64,000 nucleotides of DNA from the NCBI GenBank assembly GCA_003222395.1, contig QHWB01000040.1:250573-314572 (forward strand), given 5' to 3'. This stretch comes from Acidobacteriota bacterium. Lineage in GTDB: Bacteria > Acidobacteriota > Vicinamibacteria > Vicinamibacterales > CAVVIG01. Under the pieces are notes generated by a model. That model had not been told where the DNA came from, did no database searches, and saw nothing but the letters and a program-made list of their open reading frames with translations. The position numbers and the translations under genes are program-made. Position 1 is the first letter of the stretch; each line of letters starts with the position of its first letter. Positions 49,178 to 59,101 of this stretch are shown piece by piece.

Positions 49178-51703
49178 CTATCTCACCACCACGCTGACGA
49201 GCGGCCCTTTCGCGACGACGACCTTGACGATCGTCCTGCCGGTCGTGTGGTTTCTGATCGACGCGTCGGCCAGCGCCAGCTCGCGCATCTGATCTTCGGA
49301 CGCGTCGGCCGGCGCAGTGACGCGCGCGCGCACCTTGCCGTTCACCTGCACCGGCACGACGACCTCGTCGGCCTTGGCGACCGCGGGATCGTACGACGGC
49401 CAGCTCGTTTTCGTCAGCGCCTCGGGATGGCCGAGCATCTGCCACAGCTCCTCGGCCATGTGCGGCGCGAACGGCGAAATCATGACGACCAGCGCATCGA
49501 TTGCCTCCTTCAGGACCGCAATCGTCTGCTGGCGCTCGACTCGTCCTACCGGCGGCTCGCCGCGCGTCGGCGCGCCGTGCTCGGTCGTGTCGCTGAACGC
49601 GTACAGCTCGTTCACGAGCTCCATCAGCGACGACACGCCGGTGTTCAGGTGCATGCGCTCTTCGATGTCAGTGGTCACACGCCGAATCGTGTCGTGCGTT
49701 TTTCTACGCAGCGAGCGCTCGGCCCCCGTGCAGTCATCGCTGCACGCCGGCATGCCTTCGCCGCCAATCGTCTCGCACCAGTGGTCGACGATGCGCCACA
49801 CGCGGACCAGGAAACGGAAGCTCCCTTCGAGGCCGGCGTCGCTCCATTCGACTTCCTTCTCGGGCGGCGCAACGAACATCACGTAGAGCCGCAGCGCGTC
49901 GGCGCCGTACTTCTCGCGCATGTCGTCCGGATCGACGACGTTGCCCTTCGACTTCGACATGACGGCGCCGTTCTTCAGCACCATCCCCTGCGTCAGCAGC
50001 CGCTTGAACGGCTCGTCGAAGTTCACCAGCCCGACGTCGCGCAGCACGCGCGTGACGAAGCGCGAATACAGCAAGTGAAGAATCGCGTGCTCGACGCCGC
50101 CACTGTAGAAATCGACCGGCATCCAGTACGCCGCCGGCACCGGATCGAACGGCAGCTCCTTGTTGTGCGGATCGGCGAATCGCAGAAAGTACCACGACGA
50201 GTCGACGAACGTGTCCATCGTGTCGGTCTCGCGCCGGGCGGGACCTCCGCACTTGGGACACTTCACGTTGACGAACTCGGGCACCTGCGCCAGCGGCGAA
50301 TCGCCGCGGCCGGTCAACGTCGTCACCTTCGGGAGCTCGACCGGCAGATCCTTGTCGGGCACCGCCACGACGCCGTCCCTGTCGCAGTAGATCACCGGGA
50401 TCGGCGTGCCCCAGTACCGCTGCCGCGAGATGCCCCAATCCTTCAGGCGATACTGGACTTCGCCCATGCCGATGCCGCGCTTCTCGGCGTCGGCGATCAT
50501 CTTCGTGATGACGGCGGGCGCTTCCTGGCCATTCCATTCACCGGAATTCACCATGCGGCCGTAGTTGGTCGTGGCTTCGGTCATCGATTCGGCCGATGGC
50601 GTATCCGGTCCGGCCTGAACCACGATCCGGATCGGCAGGTCGTACTTGCGCGCGAACTCGAAGTCGCGCTCGTCGTGCGCCGGAACCGCCATGATCGCGC
50701 CGGTGCCGTACTCGGCCAGAACGAAGTTCGCGATCCAAATCGGGACGTCTTCCCTGGTGAACGGGTTGATCGCCTTTCGTCCCGTATCGAATCCTTCCTT
50801 CTCGATCGCGCCTGTCAACCGCGATTCGCGGTCGAGGGCGCGGAACTTCGCGACCTTATCGCGGAACGCCTTTGAATCGGGGCTTTCGACGGCGAACCGA
50901 TCGACCATCGGATGCTCGGGCGCCAGCAGCACGAACGTGGCGCCGTAGATCGTGTCGATGCGCGTCGTGAAGATCTCGATCGGGTCGCCGCCGCCGGCGA
51001 CCGGGAACTTGATCCGCGCGCCTTCCGAGCGGCCGATCCAGTTCCGCTGCATGACGACGACCTTCTCGGGCCATGCCGTCAGCGTCTCGAGTCCTTTCAG
51101 CAGCTCGTCGGCGTACGCCGTGATGCGGAAGAACCACTGCTCCAGCTCGCGCGCGACGACGGTCGTGCCACAGCGCCAGCAGGCGCCGTCGATCACCTGT
51201 TCGTTGGCCAGCACCGTCTCGTCGACCGGACACCAGTTGACCGTCGAGCGCCGCCGGTACGCCAGCCCGCGCTCGAACATCCGCAGGAAGATCCACTGGT
51301 TGAACTTGTAGTACTCCGGCTGGCACGTCGCGATCTCCCGGTCCCACGCGTAGCTGATCCCGAGACGCTGCAGCTGCCCTTTCATGTGGGCGATGTTGTC
51401 GAGCGTCGACGTCTCGGGGTGGGTGCCGCTCTTGATCGCCGCGTTCTCAGCAGGGAGGCCGAACGCGTCCCAGCCGAAGGGATGCAGCACGTTGTAGCCG
51501 CGCATCCGCTTCGTGCGCGCCATGATGTCGCCGATGATGTAGTTGCGGACGTGGCCGACGTGCGCGTACCCGGAGGGGTACGCGAACATCTCCAGACAAT
51601 AGAACTTCTGACGCGAGGGATCGACGTCGACCTCGAATGCCTTCGCCGATGTCCACGCCTGCTGCCATTTCTTGTCCAGCTGCTGCGGTTTGAACTCGGT
51701 CAT
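49178..51703 (-). CDS. leuS: leucyl-tRNA synthetase
   Basis: An 841-residue class I synthetase. [19 protein letters not shown] has the HIGH-equivalent HVGH. The CP1 editing domain has [19 protein letters not shown] and [20 protein letters not shown] zinc [20 protein letters not shown] follows, then [13 protein letters not shown] as KMSKS. The anticodon domain and C-terminal [11 protein letters not shown] are intact. The stop is nine bases before the furthest lptE start. Confidence 0.98.
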   Translation of the reverse strand: MTEFKPQQLDKKWQQAWTSAKAFEVDVDPSRQKFYCLEMFAYPSGYAHVGHVRNYIIGDIMARTKRMRGYNVLHPFGWDAFGLPAENAAIKSGTHPETSTLDNIAHMKGQLQRLGISYAWDREIATCQPEYYKFNQWIFLRMFERGLAYRRRSTVNWCPVDETVLANEQVIDGACWRCGTTVVARELEQWFFRITAYADELLKGLETLTAWPEKVVVMQRNWIGRSEGARIKFPVAGGGDPIEIFTTRIDTIYGATFVLLAPEHPMVDRFAVESPDSKAFRDKVAKFRALDRESRLTGAIEKEGFDTGRKAINPFTREDVPIWIANFVLAEYGTGAIMAVPAHDERDFEFARKYDLPIRIVVQAGPDTPSAESMTEATTNYGRMVNSGEWNGQEAPAVITKMIADAEKRGIGMGEVQYRLKDWGISRQRYWGTPIPVIYCDRDGVVAVPDKDLPVELPKVTTLTGRGDSPLAQVPEFVNVKCPKCGGPARRETDTMDTFVDSSWYFLRFADPHNKELPFDPVPAAYWMPVDFYSGGVEHAILHLLYSRFVTRVLRDVGLVNFDEPFKRLLTQGMVLKNGAVMSKSKGNVVDPDDMREKYGADALRLYVMFVAPPEKEVEWSDAGLEGSFRFLVRVWRIVDHWCETIGGEGMPACSDDCTGAERSLRRKTHDTIRRVTTDIEERMHLNTGVSSLMELVNELYAFSDTTEHGAPTRGEPPVGRVERQQTIAVLKEAIDALVVMISPFAPHMAEELWQMLGHPEALTKTSWPSYDPAVAKADEVVVPVQVNGKVRARVTAPADASEDQMRELALADASIRNHTTGRTIVKVVVAKGPLVSVVVR

Positions 51704-51822
51704 CGCGACTCGACAACCATTGTACCTTCACGGCCGCGGACCGAAATGCGGAGCGGGTTTGCAGGCTTCGAGCGCGCCGACGTCGGGCGCCCGTCCGCTG
51801 AAATTGTCGTTGACGTTGGGCC

Positions 51823-51854
51823 AAAAAAAAAGAGCCGGACGGCTTGCGTCCGGC
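51823..51854 (-). terminator. rho-independent terminator of the TonB receptor gene
   Basis: On the minus strand GCCGGACG, five-base loop, CGTCCGGC, then TCTTTTTTTTT: a perfect 8-bp GC stem and a long U tract, 30 bases after the receptor stop. It is the only strong intrinsic terminator I see in the window. Confidence 0.95.
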
Positions 51855-51883
51855 CCAATCCTCACATCCTCAATCGCTTCAGA

Positions 51884-54859
51884 TCAGAACGCGAATCGGG
51901 CACCCATCATCGCCTGCCGCGGGAACCCGCCGCCGCCAAACAGGTTCGTCAGCACGAGGAAGTTCGCCGGCGTCCGCAGATCCCGATTCGCAGTGATCGG
52001 CGGATCGAAATTCGCGTGGTTCGTGATGTTGTAGATATCGAGGAACAGCTCGAGGGTCTGCTGCCCGCGAACGCGGGTGTGCCAGCCGGCGCGCACGTCG
52101 GCCTGGAACATGTTCGGGGCTCGCGCGCCGTTGCGCTTGCCGTCGAACGCCACGTTCTGCATCGCGTCGGTCGCGGTGCCGCTGTACGTCCCGGCCGGCA
52201 CCGGATCGACGAGCTCACCGTTGCGATTCACGTCAACGGCACTGTTGTAGATGGTAAACGGGAAGCCGGTCATGTAGCGGATCGTCGTCGACAGGTTGGC
52301 TCCGTGCGTCTTCGGAATTTCGGCGCGCGCGCCGATCGACAGGATGTGGGTGCGGTCGACGCTGCTCGGACCACGCCACAGGTCGAGGTTCATGTCCGTC
52401 AATGTTTGATAGGTGTTCTTATCGGCCTGATCCTCCGCCGTGCCGCGCGACTTCGATAGCGAGTACGAGACGCGGCCCGACCAGTTGTTCGCGTACCGTT
52501 TCTCGAGCGACAGATTGAGGCCGTCGTACGTCGACTCGCCGGTGTTCTCCATCACCCAGACCTGCTGGCTGTATCGCTCGCCGAGCACGCCGAATGCATC
52601 GAAGCGATCAACCCTGCCGGTACGGCTCGTGTCGACACGCAGCCCCGGGTTGAGATTGCGCGCGAGGAACATGTCCTTGTTCACCATCCGGACGTAGTCG
52701 ACGTGCGCGGCGAGCGAGGGCAACAGCTCGCGGACGTAGCCGATCGTGAACTGATGCGCGTACGGCGTGCTCCGATTCGGCGAGTCGAAAATCACCACCC
52801 CGTCGTTCTTCACCGGCACGCCGGGCGGATACATCGAGTTGAGCAGCGCGCGGTTGACGAACGGACCGTTGACGAGGAACGGATCCGTCGGGAATCGCCC
52901 GGCGCTCGGACCTGGATCGGCGGCGCTGGTCGGGAACTGGACCACGGCTGACGACGTCAACTTGCCGAACTCCAGCGTGTCGTCCACCGCCCCGAGAATC
53001 GTCCGGTTGTAGAAGATGCCGTATCCCCCGCGGATCAGAGACTTGCCGGCGTCGTCGAGCGCGTGCGTGAAGTTCACGCGCGGCGAGACGTTGTTCTTGT
53101 CGACCGGATAGGCGTTCGTCTTGAACAGTGGATTGCCGGTCTCGTCGAGAGGAATGATCTCGAGATCGTAGCGGACGCCCAGGCCGATCGTCGTCCGCGG
53201 GGTCACGCGCCACTTGTCCTGCGCGAACGCCTCGTAGGTGTGATTCTTGATGAACTCGTTGAACGTGCCGGTGCGGATGGTGAAGCGTTCCGGATACGTG
53301 CGCGGGTTCGTTGCATCGAACGGCAGATCGGTGTTGAAGCGGAACGTGCCGTTGGAATTCACCTGCGACACGCGGCGCAATTCAGTGTAGTTGTAACGGA
53401 ATCCGAACTTCATGTCGTGGTCGCCCTTCTTCCCGGGAAGGAACCACGAATAGTCGTCCTCGATCTGATAGTTGGAGTCCCACGGGCCCTGCGACTCGGT
53501 GCTCGCCTGCGCGAGGAAGCTCAGATAATCGAGCTGCGGCGGGCAGAGCGCCTGATTGCCCTCCGGTTCCTGCTTGAAGATGAAGCCTTCCCTCCCGCCC
53601 TGCGGTCCCTGCGCGCGGAAACACTCGTTGCCGTGCCACCAGTGCTCCCACGTTCTCGCCAAGCGTACCGTGTTGACACGCGAGTTGCTGAGGACGCTGG
53701 TCAGCGTGCCGACGGCCGTCTGATCGAGGTCGGTCTCGTCCTGATACGACTCCAGCGTCGTACGGTTTTGGCTGAAGGTGTACCACTGCGGCGCCCACTC
53801 GCGCAGCCAGCGGACCGCCCACGTGTTGTTCGCGTTGATCTGATGATCGAAGCGGATGAGCGTGTTCCAGTCGGTGCGATCCTCAGCCTTCGAGAAGGTC
53901 AACGACGGCCGCGTCGGGAATACGCGGGTCCGGTTCGGGTTGTCCACCTGTCGCTCGAGGCTGAAGAAGAAATGCGCTTTGTTCCTGACAATCGGCCCGC
54001 CGATCACGCCGCCCCAATCCCGCCTGACGGCCGACGGCTTGGTCAGGTTCTGGGTTCGGACGAAATAATCCGCGGCCGTCAGTTTGTTGCTGGCCGCTTC
54101 CGCGAACAGCACGCCCTTGAACTGGTTCGTGCCCGACTTGGTGACGGCGTTGAGGATGGCACCGCTTGCGCGGCCATACTCCGCGTCGTACATGCTCGTG
54201 ATGACCTGGAACTCCTGGATCGCCTCGATTGGCACACGCACCTGCGCGCCTGCGCTGGTGCCGAGCGCATCGTCGGCGTCGTAACCCCCATCGACCGAGA
54301 CGTTGTTGTTCTGAGTGGTCTGGCCGGACGCAACCAGCGTGTCATTGCCCATCTGGTTCGACGGCGCAAACTGAATGCCTGGCAGGAGGGCGACCGCGGC
54401 AAAGTAGTTGCGGTTCATCGCCGGCAGCTCGCTGAGCTCGTCAGTCCCGATGTTGCCGCCCACTTTGGCGCTCGTCATGTCGACCAGCGGCGACTCTGCG
54501 GTGACGCGAACGGTTTCCTCGAGCGTGCCGACAGCCATCGTGATGTTGATCGTCAGCGTCTTCCCCACGGCCGCGATCAGGCCGCCGCGCTCGAACGTTT
54601 TGAAGCTGGCGAGCTTCGCAGAGATCTTGTAGCGCCCGGGAATCAACTGCGGCGCGAAATAGTTGCCGTCAGCGCCGGTGACGATGTCGCGATAGACGCC
54701 TGACTCTTCGTTGGTGATGACAATCGCGACACCGGGCAACGCCGCACCGGTTTCGTCGACGACGCGACCGCCCATTTCCGCCGTTCCCTGTTGAGCAATC
54801 GCGGGTAGCGCGAGCGCCAGCAACAGCGGAATGCCCAATCCGACGATACGTATGCGCAT
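51884..54859 (-). CDS. Oar-like TonB-dependent receptor
   Basis: A 991-residue outer-membrane protein. The signal peptide (residues 1-22, ending AIAQ) is followed by a carboxypeptidase-regulatory domain GGRVVDETGAALPGVAIVIT to about residue 110. The plug has VTAESPLVDMTSAKVGGNI, NNNVSVDGGYDADD and MYDAEYGRASGAILNAVTKS. The rest is a beta-barrel ending in ARFAF, with the terminal aromatic needed for assembly. The ATG has GAGGAGG 7 bases upstream. It is a single gene with its own terminator. The ligand is unknown; acidobacteria carry many paralogues for polymers or peptides. Confidence 0.95.
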   Translation of the reverse strand: MRIRIVGLGIPLLLALALPAIAQQGTAEMGGRVVDETGAALPGVAIVITNEESGVYRDIVTGADGNYFAPQLIPGRYKISAKLASFKTFERGGLIAAVGKTLTINITMAVGTLEETVRVTAESPLVDMTSAKVGGNIGTDELSELPAMNRNYFAAVALLPGIQFAPSNQMGNDTLVASGQTTQNNNVSVDGGYDADDALGTSAGAQVRVPIEAIQEFQVITSMYDAEYGRASGAILNAVTKSGTNQFKGVLFAEAASNKLTAADYFVRTQNLTKPSAVRRDWGGVIGGPIVRNKAHFFFSLERQVDNPNRTRVFPTRPSLTFSKAEDRTDWNTLIRFDHQINANNTWAVRWLREWAPQWYTFSQNRTTLESYQDETDLDQTAVGTLTSVLSNSRVNTVRLARTWEHWWHGNECFRAQGPQGGREGFIFKQEPEGNQALCPPQLDYLSFLAQASTESQGPWDSNYQIEDDYSWFLPGKKGDHDMKFGFRYNYTELRRVSQVNSNGTFRFNTDLPFDATNPRTYPERFTIRTGTFNEFIKNHTYEAFAQDKWRVTPRTTIGLGVRYDLEIIPLDETGNPLFKTNAYPVDKNNVSPRVNFTHALDDAGKSLIRGGYGIFYNRTILGAVDDTLEFGKLTSSAVVQFPTSAADPGPSAGRFPTDPFLVNGPFVNRALLNSMYPPGVPVKNDGVVIFDSPNRSTPYAHQFTIGYVRELLPSLAAHVDYVRMVNKDMFLARNLNPGLRVDTSRTGRVDRFDAFGVLGERYSQQVWVMENTGESTYDGLNLSLEKRYANNWSGRVSYSLSKSRGTAEDQADKNTYQTLTDMNLDLWRGPSSVDRTHILSIGARAEIPKTHGANLSTTIRYMTGFPFTIYNSAVDVNRNGELVDPVPAGTYSGTATDAMQNVAFDGKRNGARAPNMFQADVRAGWHTRVRGQQTLELFLDIYNITNHANFDPPITANRDLRTPANFLVLTNLFGGGGFPRQAMMGARFAF

Positions 54860-55017
54860 CTGCGGCCTCCTCGTGGGTACGGGTTAGGAAGATAACGAGG
54901 GCGACGCGCCAACGGGATGAATTGGCGGCATTAGACACCCCGCCCTTACGGGAATCAACTCGTTTTCTTGCAAGTCGTTCACACGGTTGCCCGTGGAACC
55001 ACTGGATTGGATCGGAG

Positions 55018-56058
55018 TCAGCGGTGGCCGTCCAGCTTCCAGAATCCGGTAAGCGCCTGCGCGACCGCCTGGGCCGCGGAACGGCCACGAGAGGACGCGA
55101 TGCCGCTCGACGGCCAGCGGGGCGGCGAAACAGGTCCACTCAATGTCGTAATCACGGCGTCGAGCGACGTTCCCAGCGCCTGCAGGTCGTATCCGCCTTC
55201 GGTCACCGCAATCAGTCGACCGCGACAAGATTCCTCGGCGACGGCTCGCAGCTCGAGCGTCATCGCGGCAAACGACTCGGCCGTGAGGCGCATGCCGCCG
55301 AGCGGATCGCTTTCGTGGGCGTCGAAACCGGCAGACACCATCAACAGGTCCGGCTCGAACTGACGGAGCACGGGACTTACGACGCGCGCGAAGACGAGCT
55401 CGTAGTCCTCGCTGACCGCCCCAGCGTCGAGCGGCACGTTCACCGTGAATCCTCGCCCAGCGTCGCGGCCGATTTCATCGGCGGCGCCGGTGCCGGGATA
55501 GTACGGATACTGATGCGTCGAGATGTACAGCACGTGCGGATCGACGTCAAAGATGTGATGCGTGCCGTTTCCGTGATGCACGTCGTAGTCGACGATCGCG
55601 ACACGGCGCGCGCCGAGCGTGCGTGCGTGAGCAGCGCCGCACGCGACGTTGTTGAACAGACAGAACCCCATCGCGCGGCTGCGTTCCGCGTGATGGCCGG
55701 GCGGCCGCACCATCGCCACCGCCGCGCGATTGGTTCCGGCCATAACGCGCTCGACCGCATCGATCGTGGCGCCGGCGGCGAGCCGCGCGATTTCGTACGA
55801 CTCGGGCGACGTGTACGTGTCGGGGTCGAGCGCCACCGCGCGCCCCGTCGTTTCCGAAATGCGACGGATGTAATCGGGATCGTGCACGCGCGCGAGCTGC
55901 TCGTCGGTCACGGCGCGCGGCGCCACGATTTCGGTTCCCTTCCTGCGCCAGCGATTCGCGACGGCATCGAACACTTCGGCGCGCTCGGGCCGTTCGGGAT
56001 GGCCCGGCGGCGTCTGATGCTCCGCAAAACGGTCGGTGTGAACCAGGATGACCGACAA
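55018..56058 (-). CDS. histone deacetylase-like (acetoin utilisation family) amidohydrolase
   Basis: A 346-residue zinc deacetylase. HQTPPGHPERPERAEVFDAV opens the fold, VRPPGHHAERSRAMGFCLFN carries the charge-relay His pair, VDYDVHHGNGTHHIFDVDP supplies zinc Asp and His, and MVSAGFDAHESDPLGG the second Asp. EGGYDLQALG closes the site. Bacterial members deacetylate acetyl-lysine or polyamines. TTG 56058 is the chosen start: no ATG or GTG fits and the sequence upstream is repeat text. The metallopeptidase gene ends 37 bases upstream. Confidence 0.9.
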   Translation of the reverse strand: MSVILVHTDRFAEHQTPPGHPERPERAEVFDAVANRWRRKGTEIVAPRAVTDEQLARVHDPDYIRRISETTGRAVALDPDTYTSPESYEIARLAAGATIDAVERVMAGTNRAAVAMVRPPGHHAERSRAMGFCLFNNVACGAAHARTLGARRVAIVDYDVHHGNGTHHIFDVDPHVLYISTHQYPYYPGTGAADEIGRDAGRGFTVNVPLDAGAVSEDYELVFARVVSPVLRQFEPDLLMVSAGFDAHESDPLGGMRLTAESFAAMTLELRAVAEESCRGRLIAVTEGGYDLQALGTSLDAVITTLSGPVSPPRWPSSGIASSRGRSAAQAVAQALTGFWKLDGHR

Positions 56059-56059
56059 C

Positions 56060-56100
56060 GTATCGCGGATTGTAGATTGCGCGATGCGGATTGCGCTACG
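56060..56100. repeat. GCGGATT heptamer text forming a stop codon
   Basis: GCGGATTGTAGATTGCGCGA and GCGGATTGCGCTAC. On the minus strand the edge is GTAGCGCAATCCGC, whose TAG (56098-56096) is the stop of the metallopeptidase gene. Confidence 0.65.
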
Positions 56101-57223
56101 GTCGGGCCACGCGGCGCGCGAGGCCGCGCTCGAACTCCGCGAAGGTGAAACCGAAACGTTCGACCGCCTGGTCGACCGACTGGCCGCCGTCGAGATCCTG
56201 CAGGAGCAGGCCGACGTTGGCGGTGCCGATCCGCGTGATGAGCGCGTGCGCCGCAAACGCGCTCATTTCGTAGGCGAGCGAGGCTTCCGCCGCGCCGAGC
56301 GTCGTGAACCCGTCGCGTAGCGCCGCAAGCGGCACGAAGACGCGCGCGGCCGCGAGGCGGCGCCCGGACGCCGCGCCGTCGCTGCCATCGAAGTACATCG
56401 CCAGCCCTTCGTTCAGCCACGCCGGCATGTTCCGCGGCGCGAGGCTTTTCAGCATCGCGTGCGTGAGCTCGTGCGTCAGCACGCGATCGAATTCCGTGAG
56501 ATTCTGCGCGGCGCCGCCGACTGGCATCCGAATCTGCCCATCGAAACCGCCGCCCGACCACTCCGGCGCACCGGTCACGTCCCTGAATTGTTTGTCCGTA
56601 TAGAGAATCACGCTGATCGAATCCGACGGATACGCGCCAAGCGTTCGGCCGATGCGCCAGAACGCCGCGCCAAGCACGGTGGTCGCGCGCGCGGCCAGCT
56701 TGTGATTGACCGGTCCCTCGAACAGGATTGAGAACCGGTCGTCCTTGTACGCTTCGAATCCATGATGGAGGTCGGCTTCGCCGCGCCACGTCGCGAGCCG
56801 CTGCCTCAGGGCGACATTCGACGGCGCGTACGTGAGCGCGGTCTCGTAGGTTTTGATCGCCAGATCGAGATCGCCTTCGTGGTACGCGATCTCGCCGAGG
56901 AGCGCCGATGCGAGCGTCAGCCTCGGCTCGGCATCGAGCGCCGCTTTGAGCAGGCGCGACGCGTCGTGCTCGCGTCCCTGAAGATGAGCGGCGGCGCCGG
57001 CACCGTACAGCAGGGCCGGATCCTCAGGATGCCGATCGAGCGCATCTTTGAAGATCGACGCCGCCTTGTCCGCGTCGCCGCGCTGCAGCGCCGTAAAGCC
57101 CGCCTGCGCCGCGTCGTTGGCGGCCGACTGAGCGCCTGCCGTTGACGCGGCAGCAACGATGAGCAACCCGCAAACGACCGAGCGACACCACGACATGATG
57201 TGTCGGATGAGGGCAACCTCCAT
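56096..57223 (-). CDS. TPR-containing secreted zinc metallopeptidase (gluzincin/MA-like)
   Basis: An exported protein of about 375 residues. The signal peptide has CRSVVCGLLIVAAASTAGAQ. Three TPR-like units follow (AAQAGFTALQRGDADKAASI, ALLYGAGAAAHLQGREHDAS, LLGEIAYHEGDLDLAIKTYE). The peptidase part has VLTHELTHAML, an HExxH site, then MPAWLNEGLAMYFDG, the downstream Glu of the peptidase-MA group. The C-terminal helix GFTFAEFERGL resembles the end of this family. ATG 57223 or 57196 are likely starts; the frame to 57274 adds Arg-rich sequence. The target is unknown. Confidence 0.87.
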   Translation of the reverse strand: MEVALIRHIMSWCRSVVCGLLIVAAASTAGAQSAANDAAQAGFTALQRGDADKAASIFKDALDRHPEDPALLYGAGAAAHLQGREHDASRLLKAALDAEPRLTLASALLGEIAYHEGDLDLAIKTYETALTYAPSNVALRQRLATWRGEADLHHGFEAYKDDRFSILFEGPVNHKLAARATTVLGAAFWRIGRTLGAYPSDSISVILYTDKQFRDVTGAPEWSGGGFDGQIRMPVGGAAQNLTEFDRVLTHELTHAMLKSLAPRNMPAWLNEGLAMYFDGSDGAASGRRLAAARVFVPLAALRDGFTTLGAAEASLAYEMSAFAAHALITRIGTANVGLLLQDLDGGQSVDQAVERFGFTFAEFERGLARRVARP

Positions 57224-57306
57224 GCCGTGAGACGATTCAGGCAGCGGTGCGCGGCCGCGTAGCGATCGATGCACACTTTCGTCGCCCTCCGATCAATGTC
57301 GTATCG

Positions 57307-57548
57307 TGTGGTGACGTTCTGTTCTAAATACGCGCGAGCGGTCTACGCCGCGAGCGCGTCAGCGCGTGGGGTGGATTCCCCACCTGTGGTGACGTTCTGT
57401 TCTAAATACGCGCGAGCGGTCTACGCCGCGAGCGCGTCAGCGCGTGGGGGTGGATTCCCCACCTGTGGTGACGTTCTGTTCTAAATACGCGCGAGCGGTC
57501 TACGCCGCGAGCGCGTCAGCGCGTGGGGGTGGGGCCCCACGCGTTTAA
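57307..57548. repeat. three tandem 78-79 bp units of a dispersed GC-palindrome repeat
   Basis: Unit starts at 57307, 57385 and 57464, each GTGGTGACGTTCTGTTCTAA followed by ACGCGCGAGCGGTCTACGCC and a GCGTGGGG centre. The third ends in GTGGGGCCCCACGCG, the full palindrome, as in the single copy at 21165-21241. The gap 57224-57595 holds this array and no gene. Confidence 0.92.
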
Positions 57549-57595
57549 ATGATGTTGGCTGCTTGCTGGTGCTGGGCGCCGTTCTCGTCCACCAA

Positions 57596-57922
57596 CTACC
57601 TCCCAGCGACCAGCAGCCGCGAACGGCCGCAGACTTCGTAATGACGGACCGTGTCGTCGAACGACGTGAGGACGCGGCGCGCCTCGTCGGCGACGACGGC
57701 GCGCTCGAAGTCGTCGCCCGCGAACCCGCGAATCGCCTCCTCGGAGATCCACCAGCTGATGACGACGAGCTCGGTCGACTCGCCGCGCGCGCGGCGGAGC
57801 AGCGTCGCGCCCTGATAGCCGTCGACCGCCTCGAGGGCCGGCAGGACGTGATCGTTGAAGTGCGCGGCGTACGCATCGGCGCCGTCGGGCCGCGCCCGCG
57901 CCGTCCACACGCGCGCGATCAT
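57596..57922 (-). CDS. antibiotic biosynthesis monooxygenase (ABM) domain protein
   Basis: A 108-residue ferredoxin-like barrel protein: ARVWTARARPDGADAYAAHF, VLPALEAVDGYQGATLLRR, ELVVISWWISEEAIRGFAG and a C-terminal strand HYEVCGR. Family members range from quinone monooxygenases to heme-degrading and regulatory proteins. ATG 57922 overlaps the upstream YciI gene by ATGA, so the two small barrels are coupled. No catalytic residues can be singled out. Confidence 0.8.
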   Translation of the reverse strand: MIARVWTARARPDGADAYAAHFNDHVLPALEAVDGYQGATLLRRARGESTELVVISWWISEEAIRGFAGDDFERAVVADEARRVLTSFDDTVRHYEVCGRSRLLVAGR

Positions 57923-58212
57923 CGCGGCGGCTCCTCCGACGGCACGACGACGGTCCACGGCCTGATTTCGACGCGCTTCACGAGGCCGTTGTTCGGATAT
58001 GGATCCTGTTCGACGAACCGGTCCACGACCGATCGGTCGGCGGTCTTGAACACGAGCAGCGCGCGGTCGACCGGATCGGCCAGCGCGCCGGCGAGCAGGA
58101 TCTCGCCGCGCGCGTGGGCGGCGCGCACGAGATCGAGGTGCGCGGCGCGGAACGGCGTGCGGCGCGACGCGAAGTCGTCGACGGTGTCGTAGAACAGCGC
58201 GAAGTAGGGCAC
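57919..58212 (-). CDS. YciI-like protein
   Basis: A 97-residue YciI-type dimeric barrel: VPYFALFYDTVDDFASRRTP, then HLDLVRAAHARGEILLAGAL, where the His and the later Asp (ADPVDRALLVF) are the conserved pair, and VEQDPYPNNGLVKRVEIRPW at the end. YciI relatives include dehydrochlorinases and muconolactone-isomerase-like enzymes. The GTG start at 58212 gives the usual length. It overlaps the ABM gene by 4 bases. Confidence 0.85.
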   Translation of the reverse strand: MPYFALFYDTVDDFASRRTPFRAAHLDLVRAAHARGEILLAGALADPVDRALLVFKTADRSVVDRFVEQDPYPNNGLVKRVEIRPWTVVVPSEEPPR

Positions 58213-58228
58213 GATGCCTCCTGAAGAA

Positions 58229-58906
58229 TTATCGCGGCTGATCGAGCATCGCGTTCGCGCGCGTCTCGAGCGCCTGCAGCCGCTCCTCGAGCGAGCGCCG
58301 GGCTCGATCGATCGCCGCCGCATCGGCGTCCCTCGGAACGTCGAACGGCTCGCCGATCGCGATCGCGATCGTCGCGAACGGCTTCGGAATCTGCGTGCGA
58401 TCCCAGCTGTTCATCGACCAGCTGCGATCGGCCTCGATATGGAACGGCACCACCGGATTGCCGGTCGCCTTCGCCAGCCACACGGCGCCGGGCTGTGCGA
58501 TGCGCGCGGGGCCGCGCGGTCCGTCCACGGTGAACGCAGCGGGCCTGCCGGCCGCCATGTCGCGCGTCAGCTGCAGCAACGCCCTGCGTGCGCCGCGCGA
58601 GGTCGACCCGCGCGCCGTCCCGTAGCCGAAGCGCTCGATGATGCCGGCAATCCACTCGCCGTCGAAGTTCTCGCTCGTGATCACCACGATGCCGCGCCGC
58701 CGGAAATAGTACGTCGCGGAAAGGATGCGGCCGTGCCAGAACGCCATGATCGGCTGCCGGCCGCTCCCGACGACGCGGTCGTAGTGATCGACGCCGTCGC
58801 TCTTCCAGCGAAGCGTCGATCCGAGCAGCGCAACCAGCCGGTAGCCGACGATCGAGATCAGCTTCGCCTGAACCCGTTTCAATCTCGACGCGCGCCAGTC
58901 GGTCAT
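58229..58906 (-). CDS. DUF374 lysophospholipid-acyltransferase-family protein
   Basis: A 225-residue protein of the DUF374 group related to lipid A and lysophospholipid acyltransferases. PIMAFWHGRILSATYYF contains the HxxxxD-like region, VVITSENFDGEWIAGIIERF follows, RGSTSRGARRALLQL and FTVDGPRGPARIAQPGAVWL form the acyl pocket, and SWDRTQIPKPFATIAIAIGE closes it. It is presumably bound to the inner membrane face. It lies 16 bases upstream of the YciI gene. Confidence 0.9.
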   Translation of the reverse strand: MTDWRASRLKRVQAKLISIVGYRLVALLGSTLRWKSDGVDHYDRVVGSGRQPIMAFWHGRILSATYYFRRRGIVVITSENFDGEWIAGIIERFGYGTARGSTSRGARRALLQLTRDMAAGRPAAFTVDGPRGPARIAQPGAVWLAKATGNPVVPFHIEADRSWSMNSWDRTQIPKPFATIAIAIGEPFDVPRDADAAAIDRARRSLEERLQALETRANAMLDQPR

Positions 58907-58933
58907 TTCCGGGGTCGCTTGGCTACGAGGATT

Positions 58934-59101
58934 CGCTCGCCTGAAAGGCTCGCGCTACGGTGGGCCCGCGGGCCCGCAACGCTCGTCGCGCGAGCCTCCC
59001 AGACGCTTGTAACGCCAGGCTCGCAGACGCTGGTAGCGCCAGGCTCGCAGATGCTGGTAGCGCGAGGCTCGCAGACGCTGGTAGCGCGAGGCTTTCAGCC
59101 G
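58934..59101. repeat. hairpin repeat plus four-unit 24-bp array
   Basis: A single copy CGCTCGCCTGAAAGGCTCGC ending in GCTAC (58934-58958), then four 24-bp units (59006-59029, 59030-59053, 59054-59077, 59078-59101), unit like CTGGTAGCGCGAGGCTCGCA. The last unit turns into GGCTTTCAGCCG and forms the TGA stop of the next gene. Confidence 0.88.

Noticed and set aside
57307-57548. CRISPR-like array
   Set aside because: Units are contiguous and nearly identical over 78-79 bp with no unique spacers, and no cas genes are present.
59006-59101. CRISPR repeats with very short spacers
   Set aside because: The 24-bp period has no variable spacer segment. It is a plain tandem array of the hairpin repeat family.
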